DNA of 64,000 nt from Gossypium raimondii. Lineage: Eukaryota > Streptophyta > Magnoliopsida > Malvales > Malvaceae. A program made the translations under genes and the position numbers. The notes under the pieces were generated by a model that was given only the letters and a program-made list of their open reading frames with translations, searched no databases and had not been told where the DNA came from. Positions 22,500 to 32,086 of the stretch are shown here, piece by piece. Positions within the stretch are counted from its first letter, which is position 1. Each line of letters begins with the position of its first letter. The stretch is from assembly GCF_025698545.1 (NCBI RefSeq), contig NC_068576.1, forward strand, positions 50,998,390-51,062,389, read 5' to 3'.

Positions 22500-23241
22500 A
22501 AATGGAGCCCAGTACCCAAGGCAAGAACAAGAAAGAGGAAGAGGCAAAGAGGCTTTGAGTGGCTTCGAGTAAGATGGTAGCGTTAAAGAGCGTGAAAAGA
22601 ACAGAGAGGAGCAATGACTGGACGAGTGAAAAACTGAGGAAAAAAGATTTGGGAGAAATTCCCGATTGTGGAAACGACAGGAGTCAAGACGCTAGCCTAG
22701 CCTAAGGCACTGGACTGCCAGGCTGCCCGCCCCGTTACGCATCATCAATTTTTTTTCTTCTTCTTAAACTATTACTATTTGTTCAATTATAAGAAAATTA
22801 GCAGATGCTAGTTATATAGGGAGAGATTTTTATTTTTGGATTTATGAAATCAGAGGCTACATATGTAATCTCCCTTCTCGACCGGAACAAAAGTTCGATG
22901 TTTTTGTTTTTAGGGTATTCAACTGCTGAACCATTTTTCGGTTTAATCAATTTCATTGGATAAATTATTAAAATTTAAAAATTTTTAAAAATTAAATTTA
23001 GTTTAATTCTTGTTTGTTGCCTTTTAAAAATTTTATTGAATGTTTTTAAATATTTTTTAATAAATAAATTTTATGTTAAAAATATTCCATTAGTGATTTA
23101 ATAGATGAGTGATCAAAATATTAAATTTCAATAACGTTAATGAATAAAAGAGAAAATTTAAACTTGAGTGACCAAAACATAATCATATTAATAGTTGGGT
23201 GACTATTTATACAAATTACCCTTGTTTTTATTGTGTTTTTA

Positions 23242-23932
23242 TGGTAAACTAAGCACTTAGTTGTCCAACTTTTGTAAGTTTTCATTTTGGGTATTGAAAA
23301 TAAAAATTTGCATTTTAGACATAGACATTAACAATTGTTTTCATTTTGGTCTCCCTTAATTTGGGGTTAGGCAATGTTGTTTTACACTAATTTTAGTCAC
23401 CCAACTTTTGTAAATTTTCATTTTACTCACTCATTTCCTTCTTATAAATAATTTTAATTAAAAAAAGAGAAAAAAAACTTGAGTTTTTACAGGAAATTGA
23501 GTTATTCAGATGCAAAAATGAAACCCAAGTTTCTTCCTATAACCCAACTCCATGTAAAAACTCTATTTTTCTCTTTTTACTTGAAAAAATTAAATTTAAA
23601 TCTAAAATGGGAAAATATAAAGGAAATTAAAAAGATAAAATGTTTTTCCTTGTAAAACTCAAGTTTTTCCTATAAAATTAAGACAATTTCCTTAAAACCC
23701 CAGGTTTCTTCCTTTGACTGGGAAAATTAAAATTAATTCTAAAAATTAAAAATAAAAGAGTGACCAAAATGAAAATTTATTAAACTTTGGCAATTAAATG
23801 AACATTGAATTAACGACGGATGACCAAAATGAAAACGGTTGTTAATGGTAGTGCCTAAAATGCAATTTTTTAATTTTAATACCTAAAATGAGAACTTATA
23901 AAAGTTGGATGACCAACTATCTAGTTTACCAT
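23242..23932. mobile_element. 690-bp terminal-inverted-repeat element, non-autonomous
   Basis: The first ~190 bp begin TGGTAAACTAAGCACTTAG, and the last ~180 bp, read in reverse complement, begin TGGTAAACTAGATAGTTGG. The arms stay alignable throughout, sharing CCAACTTTTxTAAGTT, TTTTGCATTTTAG and TTTTCATTTTGGTC. The interior has a second, smaller inverted pair around AACCCAAGTTTCTTCC and no coding capacity. Long TIRs with a short AT-rich core suggest a Mutator-like MITE. I could not fix a target duplication because both flanks are T/A runs. Confidence 0.72.
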
Positions 23933-24639
23933 TTTAAAAAAATTATCCTCTTGAATTTTGTTTTGGTCACCGATTTTATTTTTAATTTCATCACTTCATT
24001 AGATTAATTTTAAATTCTAATCACTTTACCCAATTATATTAATTTCAAATTCTAGTCACGCCATGAATAAAATATATTTGACATCAAACGAAATGTAGGC
24101 ATAGTCTTCTTTTAACCATAATATTTTATCAATTTATTCCTTATTCTGAAAGAATTAATAAATTTAACCCTTAACTACTGCAATTTTGTCAATTTAATAT
24201 CAATTCTAAAATTCAAAAAATACAATTTTAAAAATAAAAAATATATAAAAATATTATAAAAATGGATAAAGTTACTCTTTTTTCTTTTCTTTTCTTTAAT
24301 TCAACCTTCAAGCATGAACCCATCATCAGCATTAGCGGCTAGCGGAGATCAAAGGGCGATGTCAAGCCCTAAAATGGAAAAATAACACTTTTGCTCCTTT
24401 AAATTTTATCATGTTATGAGTTAGTAAATATTTAAATTGCACTTTATCTCTCATAAAATACATTAAGTTAATTCCGATCCTCACAAATGATTTCTGACTT
24501 CACACCCTTAAATGATAATAAATCCATTCGACTCTAAACGCTTAAATAATAATGACTTTTCCATTAACAATGGTAGAGTAGATATCAAAGTTGATGCATT
24601 TGATAATGTGTTTAATTCACTTCCTATAAAAACCCATTT

Positions 24640-24840
24640 TCAACATAATTGCTTTTTAAGGAAATTCCACTTAATGTATGCTTTGTTCATGGCTGACACG
24701 AATAAAGCATTTTTGTCTCTTTTCCGTGATTTCATGCTATGGATTAACTGGCATGCCATCATCACATTGTTAGCAATTTGTTTCGCTAATACGTTGTTAG
24801 AACGAGGTTGAATTTGGTGTTTACACAAATTGATTGACAC
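24640..24840 (-). pseudogene. LINE reverse-transcriptase fragment
   Basis: The minus strand encodes NNVLAKQIANNVMMACQLIH..KSRKRDKNALFVSAMNKAYIKWNFLKK. This matches the plant LINE reverse-transcriptase region usually written ..GR.I.DNVL.A.EL.H..(K/R)..KKG..ALKLDMSKAYDRVEW.FL. Here the catalytic-region Asp of KLDMSKAYD is replaced. Only this one conserved block is visible, so it is a short relic. Confidence 0.6.
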
Positions 24841-25060
24841 GAGTTGAGACAAAGACGTCAATATTTAATAAACTCAAATATAATGTGCATTGAAGTGCGA
24901 CTTTAAAAAGTCCTAACCAAGCCATGTGTATATATCACATTATACCAAACACCCAATTGTCAGCTGCACAATTAACGACTTACTTGTCATATATTGATTA
25001 AAGATCATCATATCACACACTTTTATTTAATCACTGACGTATTTATTTAGGTATCGAGTC

Positions 25061-26413
25061 CTATGGATTTTTGGTGCAATCAGTTGGCGTGAAGGAGACA
25101 GATCTCTCTTCAAGGTCGTAACTGACCAAGAAATCCATCTGAGACAGGTTCCCAAAAATGGCTATATCATTGGAAGGTACGATGGTGAAGCACACCATAT
25201 GATCTTGGACTTGCGCGAATGTATTCCATGGCTGCAACTTCACATCCGCACCGCTAAAATGAAACGTGATAACGGGAAGATCCATGTCCTTATCGGCTTC
25301 GAAACATGGGCTGAGAAGCCCCTTGGGATCACTCACTCGTTTCGCCTTAATTGCTTCCTCCAACGCTGATTCAAGGCTGTTGTAGAACTCTGATTCCAGG
25401 AACGTCAATGTCGTCCCGGAGTCGATGATGATGTTGCCTTCCCCTGTTGCCGATGAAGCTGATCCGCTGCCGTAGGCCAACTTTTTGTCTCCTACACTGA
25501 TGGCCTCTAATGTCACGTAGTAATACGTTGAAGGGTCTCTGTCAACTAAGGGAGTTGAAGTTGAAACAGCATTGGAGTCGGTTGCCGTGCCGAATATTAA
25601 CTTGCTTGATTTCGCTGCTGAATCCGGAGCCTGCAGACAGTAGGAAAACTTGCCATGGATGGACTTACTCAATTGTTTGACTAGAGAAAGGGGACCTCCA
25701 CCAAGGCCGATGATACCTGAACCTACATTATCAAATGTGCCACCATTTTTGTGTCCACAGCCGAACACAAGGTTCGGAAAGGAAACCGGACTGTCTATGC
25801 GAGTAGAGTTGGCTGCACCGATGGTGAACTTCTCGAGAGCAACATTTCCTCTGGTGAAGGAGCGGTCTCCATAGGAGTAGCTGTATTTACAAGTGTTCTG
25901 CTCTTGATCACAGACTCTGTCGGAGCTATCCAATGCATTGCAGGGATCAGACCCGCATTGAACGCTCTTGTAGGTGGAGGATTTCATAGGATCAAACAGA
26001 GGAGGCTTCTGCAGGTAACATTCTTCACAAGGCTTACACTGAACCCATGTGAGATCACTGCCGGTGTCGGCTATCCCCAGCACCAAAACTGGTGGGGTTC
26101 CAATGGAAATATTCATGAAATACTCTCCACCGCTCGCCATTATATCCGACCAGACTGCCTTGGAATAACTTGGCCTGAAACGATTAATGCGAGAGATAGA
26201 GCGGTTGTAAGCATTGTAGAAACGATCAAACGGGGTTTCAAGAGGGTTGTAAAGCGGAGAGAGTGGGGAGTCACGGTGTATGAGGTCCACCGAAAAGCCA
26301 TTTGGGATGGTTTTTGCAACTGGAAACACTAGCAGCCACTGAGTCAAGCATATGCACATTATTGGTAGAACCACAGAAGATAATACTGAACAGTTTCCGA
26401 AAGTTGAAGCCAT
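25061..26413 (-). CDS. CDR1-like aspartic protease, intronless
   Basis: Secreted pepsin-family (A1) aspartic protease, 450 residues, without introns as is common for the nepenthesin/CDR1 type. A signal peptide covers about 1-34. The prosegment contains FSVDLIHRDSPLSP, a hallmark of CDR1-like enzymes. The first catalytic motif is DTGSD (Asp116) and the second DSGTT (Asp331). A cysteine-rich insert typical of nepenthesins lies at about 126-175 (CKPCEECY, CGSDPC, CDQEQNTC). Arabidopsis CDR1 acts in the apoplast and its overexpression releases a mobile signal that activates salicylate-dependent defence; whether this copy does so is unknown. Both active sites and the cysteines look intact. The start has good support from the signal peptide. 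Confidence 0.9.
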   Translation of the reverse strand: MASTFGNCSVLSSVVLPIMCICLTQWLLVFPVAKTIPNGFSVDLIHRDSPLSPLYNPLETPFDRFYNAYNRSISRINRFRPSYSKAVWSDIMASGGEYFMNISIGTPPVLVLGIADTGSDLTWVQCKPCEECYLQKPPLFDPMKSSTYKSVQCGSDPCNALDSSDRVCDQEQNTCKYSYSYGDRSFTRGNVALEKFTIGAANSTRIDSPVSFPNLVFGCGHKNGGTFDNVGSGIIGLGGGPLSLVKQLSKSIHGKFSYCLQAPDSAAKSSKLIFGTATDSNAVSTSTPLVDRDPSTYYYVTLEAISVGDKKLAYGSGSASSATGEGNIIIDSGTTLTFLESEFYNSLESALEEAIKAKRVSDPKGLLSPCFEADKDMDLPVITFHFSGADVKLQPWNTFAQVQDHMVCFTIVPSNDIAIFGNLSQMDFLVSYDLEERSVSFTPTDCTKNP

Positions 26414-26699
26414 TGTTTTTGAGAAATATTACGAGCTAAGTAGAGAGGGGAGGGGGGCTTAATTTTTCTTTAAGCTTTACAGAAACATATTAATTTATAG
26501 CTTAGATGTGGATCAAAAGTTAGCTGCATTAATCAGCTGAAACGAAAATAGGGAATTTCATTCGATCATTGTGGCATTTAATTTGTTGTATTCAATCATA
26601 AATTAACTTTGTACGTTATGCTACCGTTATCTCTGCGGGGAAGTCATTTAGTTAAGACACTAAATCTAAATTTGATTTGATGCATGATTTGGAATGACT

Positions 26700-26815
26700 T
26701 TTTTTTCTTAAACTATAATAAGGTAGAGCAACGTGACTAGTGTGATTCGAATCTAGATCACATCTAATGCGATGAACACTCTAACTAAAATCGGGTTCAA
26801 ATTTCTTTTTATTTC
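26700..26815 (-). mobile_element. Candidate tRNA-derived SINE, decayed
   Basis: On the minus strand there is a degenerate polymerase III A box (TTAGTTAGAGTG, about 26777-26790), then a B box-like GATTCGAATC (26744-26753) 25-30 bp downstream, then an A-rich tail (26700-26712 complement). Spacing and order fit a tRNA-headed SINE. I could not find target duplications, so this is weaker than the element at 37.9 kb. Confidence 0.4.
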
Positions 26816-27379
26816 AAAAAATTTGTATATCTAATCTAACAAATTATAATTTTTATATTTATAATCTAGTAAAAGTACCTTAGTTGTTTCTTTGGAAAGA
26901 TTAGTAAAGGTTTATTATTTAAACCAAATTTAAACATAAAGAACCCTATAGGTTCTGGTAACCGCCCTAAATGTCTTCATTCTTCAATCTAAATAAGTCT
27001 ATTATTTATATAATTGCAAATACAATGATGACTGATGAGGAGCCGAAATGAGTAAAGGAAAGCCACGCTGTTCCATTAAATATAAGGAACCATTTCTAAC
27101 TTCAAAACACCAAGATGATCGCTACCTATAATAGAAAACCAAACGTAAACTGTAATAATTTATATTATATGCTTATAAAATATATATTTTTTTGGTAACA
27201 TGCTAAATTATTCATATTTGAATCCGCCAAAAATTTAGGACTAAAATAAAATTTTTACTATTTATTAATTAAAATTTACTAAAATTTAAAAGCCTAAAAA
27301 GAAAAATACATCAAGAGGGGTCAAGTCCTTGCCATTCGCTTCTGGTGCCGTACTTGTTTGAATGATTCTCATTTTATTA

Positions 27380-27850
27380 GGATGTTCAAACGGTTAATGG
27401 AACCGAACAAGCATTAATCAAATCGAATTTTTTTAAAAAAAAATTTAAACGAATCGAAATATTTCAATTAATTTGGTCAGTTAACTCAATTAATTAAAAT
27501 TTATATGTTTTTGTCTTTTGGTTAAAACAAATATAAAAGATATTAAAAATACATTAAAATTAACCAAAACATATATTTTTGTCTTGAAAGTTAACCGAAT
27601 TAATGGAAAATCTATATCTTGAAACACTATATAATTAAAAACACTACATAAATATTAAAATTAACTCATAACTAACACATAATATTAATTATTAAGTTCG
27701 GTTAATTCGATTGATTACTCGATTTCGAACCGAATTAACCAATAATCAAAATTTCAAAAAATCATTAATCAACTTCTAATCGAACTAAATTTAACAATCA
27801 ACCAATTGACCAAATTAAATCAATTCAATTTTAACCTAAATACATTAACT
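27380..27850. repeat. Inverted AT-rich repeat with AACCGAA/TTCGGTT words
   Basis: The left part has GGTTAATGGAACCGAAC and the right part TTCGGTTAATTCGATTGATT plus AACCGAATTAACC. Many further AATTAA/TTAATT words make the segment largely self-complementary. This looks like a common plant MITE-like repeat; the ends are not sharp and I see no coding content. Confidence 0.4.
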
Positions 27851-29093
27851 GACAGTGGACCACATAAAGGAATCAAAAGTGTCATTACTGAAAACCGTTG
27901 AGGACTAGCTCGGTTTAAAATATGTTATGAATAGTATGTTGTATTAAGTTGTTTTCTCTTTATTTACCCAAAAAAAAAACCAAGTTTAACCCACCAACTA
28001 AATTACAAATTAACCACTACTCTAGGCTTTAGAGGTAAGTTGCTTTAGCTTTTCAACTTGAAGCAATAATGTAGGTATTTTCGTTCTCTGGGGAACACAT
28101 AGACAGCAAAGACATTGTATCTAGCATCCTGTCGTGTCTTCTTGTTTTTGTTTTGGCTTTCGGTGAATTATATAGCACTCATTTATAGATGCAACTTGGT
28201 TCTGCCTTTGATGACACTTTGTCCTGTCTAATTCGATGTTATGTTACTATCTAGTGCTTGAATCATCAGTTTCACTAAAGCTTGCGGTTAGTTTGGATAT
28301 TACTGATGAGATATTCTTCTGGCTTCAGATAAAAAAAATCCACCGAAACCTTTCAACATCAAGTTGGCCTAGTTTGTCAAAGTTGATATACTTAGCGTTG
28401 GGTCGGCGTTCAAACTTCAAATTTTCAAAGGACCACGTGTAGCAGCAACTACAACATCGATCCATCCATTTGACATTTAGACCTTTTTTTAGGTTTTAGT
28501 TTCGGAGCTGCCTAGCAGGGGCGTGGTCGATAATCCAAACTTCCTACCATCTCTTCTCGTGTTTTTTTTCTTTTTTGCATTTTAGGGTTGGCTAACAGGT
28601 AATAAAGCATGAAGTGCGGGCCGGAAAAAGCGAAAGATAACTGTTGTTGCCACGTTATAAATTTTTTGTGAGTGGCACTGCCACGGCCAAGTTGAGTAGA
28701 AAAACAAGCATATAGTTTAGGATTTTATAATGTGAAACCAATTTGTTATATGTGTAGAAACGTTATGAAGATGATGATAGCACATTTTTTTCTGTTTAGA
28801 GGAGGCGTGAGAAACGCACTTAGTTCTGAAAAAGGAGTCCAATATTTAAAAACCAATAAAGGCACATTGCGTTGCTTGCTTGCCTGCTTTAGGTAGTGCG
28901 TGCCTAGTGCTTGCCCACAGCAAACTTTTCCTTCTTTCCTTCCTAATTGTCATACCCCAACTTTGCATTTTGGATCCCTAGCTAGCTGGGGTAGGGTAGA
29001 ATATATGCATACTGGAATGAAGTGAATTAGCCAGAGAACTTTTAAAAAGTGATTATTACTAGATAGAAAAAGATAGGATTGAATAAAAATAGT

Positions 29094-30566
29094 ATGGCCT
29101 TCAACAACAAACCCAAGAAGCCTCATCTCATCTCATTCCATTCGAATGTCTTCGCTACGCTTCTCTTCATACTTGCCTTCACCGTTCCTCTCTTGTTTCT
29201 TATCCTTCATACCTCTACTTCCTACCTCTGCAAACCCCCTTTTGCCTCCAACAAAGTTAAGTCTTGGTCTGGCGACCTGCGGAATGCCCTATTTGCCTGG
29301 AATCGTCTTTCTTTCCCCCATATTCAATCTCCCCCTGTCACGTTCAAAATTGCTGTTTTTTCACGAAAATGGCCTATTGGCACCACCCCTGGCGGCATGG
29401 AGCGCCATGCTTACACCTTGCACACCGCTTTAGCTCGCCGCGGCCACCGTGTTCATGTGTTTACGTCCCCTGTAGTCAATAACAACGGACACCCCCCTGA
29501 TGTCCTGACAACATCTTCTAATGATTCCCCACGAATTCACTGCCATGAAGGTGAAGCTGGCAAGTGGCAATACAAAAAAGCTTGGGAGCTCTTTAATGAT
29601 GAAAACCAGCGTCAACCATTCGATGTCATCCATTCCGAAAGTGTGGCTCTTCCTCATTCTTTGGCTCGCAATCTCAAGAATCTTGCTGTTTCATGGCACG
29701 GTATAGCCCTTGAAAGCTTACAATCCAGCATATACCAAGATTTAACTCGTAAGCCCAATGAACCCATGTCGCCTGCTTTCAACGCTAGTTTATATGGGGT
29801 CGTCCCAAAAGTGCTTAACGAAATAAGATTCTTCCACAACTACGCTCATCATGTGGCAATCAGTGATAGTTGCGGGGAGATGTTGAGGGATGTGTATCAG
29901 ATCCCAAGGAAAAGAGTTCATGTCATCCTCAACGGTGTCGATGAAAATGGCTTTGGAAACGACTTATCCCTGGGCCTTGACTTCAGGTCCAAAATCGGTG
30001 TCCCCAAAAATGCTAGTTTGGTGCTTGGTGTGGCCGGAAGATTGGTGAAGGATAAAGGGCACCCTTTGCTTTACGAAGCTTTCTCCAGGCTCATAACAAA
30101 ACACCCCGATGTGTATTTGCTTGTAGCGGGGAGCGGACCATGGGAGCAACGATACAAGGATTTAGGGGCCCGCGTACAAGTTTTAGGTTCAATGAGCCCA
30201 TCCCAACTGAAGGCATTTTACAATGCTATTGACATTTTTGTGAACCCAACGCTGAGGCCTCAAGGATTAGATCTGACACTGATGGAAGCAATGATGAGCG
30301 GGAAAGCGGTGATTGCATCGAGGTTCCCGAGCATCAAAGGCAGTATTGTCGTTAATGATGAGTTGGGTTTCATGTTTTCGCCAAATGTGGATTCACTAGT
30401 AGAGGCGTTAGAGGAGGTGGTGAGAGAAGGTCCAAAGAGGGTAGCACAGAGGGGAAAGGCATCTCGGGAATATGCAGCTTCCATGTTCACAGCAAGCAAG
30501 ATGGCATTGGCGTATGAGAGATTGTTTCTTTGTATAAAAAATGACACATTTTGTGTCTATCCTTAG
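29094..30566 (+). CDS. Family-4 glycosyltransferase, type II membrane protein
   Basis: 490 residues in a single exon. I chose the ATG at 29094 (MAFNNKPKK); the five codons before it begin with TTG. A basic N-terminus and one transmembrane helix (about 19-41) suggest a Golgi or ER type II protein. The GT4/GT-B fold is shown by PGGMERHAYTLHTALARRGH near the N-terminal domain start, then NGVDENGF, GVAGRLVKDKGH, LLVAGSGPWE and the donor-site block GLDLTLMEAMMSGKAVIAS. The usual EX7E motif has Gln in place of the first Glu (PQGLDLTLMEA). The closest relatives I recall are Arabidopsis At1g75420/At1g19710, annotated only as glycosyltransferases, where I recall the same PQGLDL block. Donor and acceptor are unknown; names such as inositol-phosphate glycosyltransferase are automatic and unproven. 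Confidence 0.85.
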   Translation: MAFNNKPKKPHLISFHSNVFATLLFILAFTVPLLFLILHTSTSYLCKPPFASNKVKSWSGDLRNALFAWNRLSFPHIQSPPVTFKIAVFSRKWPIGTTPGGMERHAYTLHTALARRGHRVHVFTSPVVNNNGHPPDVLTTSSNDSPRIHCHEGEAGKWQYKKAWELFNDENQRQPFDVIHSESVALPHSLARNLKNLAVSWHGIALESLQSSIYQDLTRKPNEPMSPAFNASLYGVVPKVLNEIRFFHNYAHHVAISDSCGEMLRDVYQIPRKRVHVILNGVDENGFGNDLSLGLDFRSKIGVPKNASLVLGVAGRLVKDKGHPLLYEAFSRLITKHPDVYLLVAGSGPWEQRYKDLGARVQVLGSMSPSQLKAFYNAIDIFVNPTLRPQGLDLTLMEAMMSGKAVIASRFPSIKGSIVVNDELGFMFSPNVDSLVEALEEVVREGPKRVAQRGKASREYAASMFTASKMALAYERLFLCIKNDTFCVYP

Positions 30567-32086
30567 GATATACATAATACATATATGCAAGTCTATACGA
30601 CTATTGCTTTTTACTCTCGTGAATTCATTGCTGCATTTTATTTTCATTTAAAATTAAGATTTCAGACAATTAATACAGGAGCTGGATTGAAGACACTGAT
30701 GTGTGTTACCTATGTTGCGATATAACTATGTTTTCGACTCAAATCTGAATGTTGTGGCACTTTGGTCTTGACTCTTGATCCCCTCTTATTTGACTAACTT
30801 ATTGACCTTGACCATAGCGTACACGAAACTTGCCCCTTATTTATTTACCTAATTTATTTGACAAATGCAGTTTTCAGCCTAAAAAATAAATCATAGCTAG
30901 TTGAAAATTCTGGTGAAGAAAAGATTCTGACCTGAAAATAAGGGATTCTGACCTCAAAATAAGGACAGCAATAGAGTTGGATTTGCATTTTCATCCTCCC
31001 TTTGCAAATAGGTTGGAAGTATTCATTATCCTTTCGAGCTATTTTACATCACTCCATCTCACCTTTTTTTACTAATAATTTTTAGTTTTATATAAAAAAC
31101 AGATTTATAATTTGTTTATGAAATTTGAATATGCTTTAGATTAATTAAATTATTTGATGATATCCAAATTCACTAAAAATTTAATTTCATTTTTTTAAAT
31201 ATAAAATATATTGTATATTCGAATATCTTAATAAATTGAAAGGGTTAATATATATTTTGTTCCTTAACCTTATTTATTTGTACATAGTTGGTCTTTTTTT
31301 TATTATCTAGTTTGTACTTGAATTTGTATTCGTTTGCATTAGCACTATTAGTTTGTGAAGACGTGACACTACTTGCTAACCTAGTGGTGCCATGTAACAA
31401 GTACAAATTACAAAAATTAAAAATATATAAATTTAAAAAAGCACAATCTTTTATATTAACAAAGAACCTGGATAAGTAGTTGTCTAAATACATTTAAATC
31501 GGACAATTATATGTCCAGCGTCATTCTTAATGTAAATTTTTATATTTTTATTAATTTATATATATTTGAAAATTAATATATTTTAATTTAAAATAATAGT
31601 AATATAAATAATTTGATATTTTATAAAAATATATTTATTATTTACATATTTTAAAATAATTTTTAATTTATATTTATCTAATGGCATATCGAAAAATTAT
31701 CACATGATATCATCGAATTGGTTAATAATATCATATCAAGATAAAGTAATTATGTTAATCTCAACCTACAAACCGAAAATTACCAGAGATTCAACAATAA
31801 AATATCTATTAACCCAAATTGAAATAATAACATATAAAGTCGAATCAATTAGCAAAAGTAAATATATGCAAATATTCGAATTTACGCTCTATTAGCTGTT
31901 GGACGAAAAAGAAAATGGACCCAAGAAAATAAAAAAGCAGTGGAAGGCGGTACTTTTATATTATTTAATTTTTTTTTAAAAAAACCGAAATTCTTCGATA
32001 GAGAAATTGAGAGAGATGAGTTTGGTTTTAGTTATCATGAGTATTTACTGTTCAGAATAGAGAGAATCTAGTGAGAATAGAGGGAA
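30567..32086. other. Intergenic, AT-rich
   Basis: 3' flank of the glycosyltransferase and 5' flank of the RINT1-family gene. From about 31080 on it is very AT-rich. I see no gene, RNA or well-bounded repeat. Confidence 0.5.

Larger units (their letters stand above)
22500..25060. other. Intergenic region between coiled-coil and protease genes
   Basis: Contains the coiled-coil gene's 5' leader and promoter, a TIR element (23242-23932) and a LINE reverse-transcriptase relic (24640-24840), each listed separately. The remainder is AT-rich without coding signal. Confidence 0.5.
26414..29093. other. Intergenic region between protease and glycosyltransferase genes
   Basis: The two genes point away from each other, so this region holds both promoters. 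It also has a candidate SINE (26700-26815) and an inverted AT-rich repeat (27380-27850). The other 1.2 kb to the right shows no coding or structural signal I can support. Confidence 0.5.

Noticed and set aside
24512-24811. 99-codon plus-strand frame
   Set aside because: It overlaps the LINE reverse-transcriptase relic, whose conserved motif reads on the minus strand.
25751-26332. 193-codon open frame antisense to the aspartic protease
   Set aside because: Shadow of the intact protease frame, which has both active sites; the antisense protein matches nothing I know.
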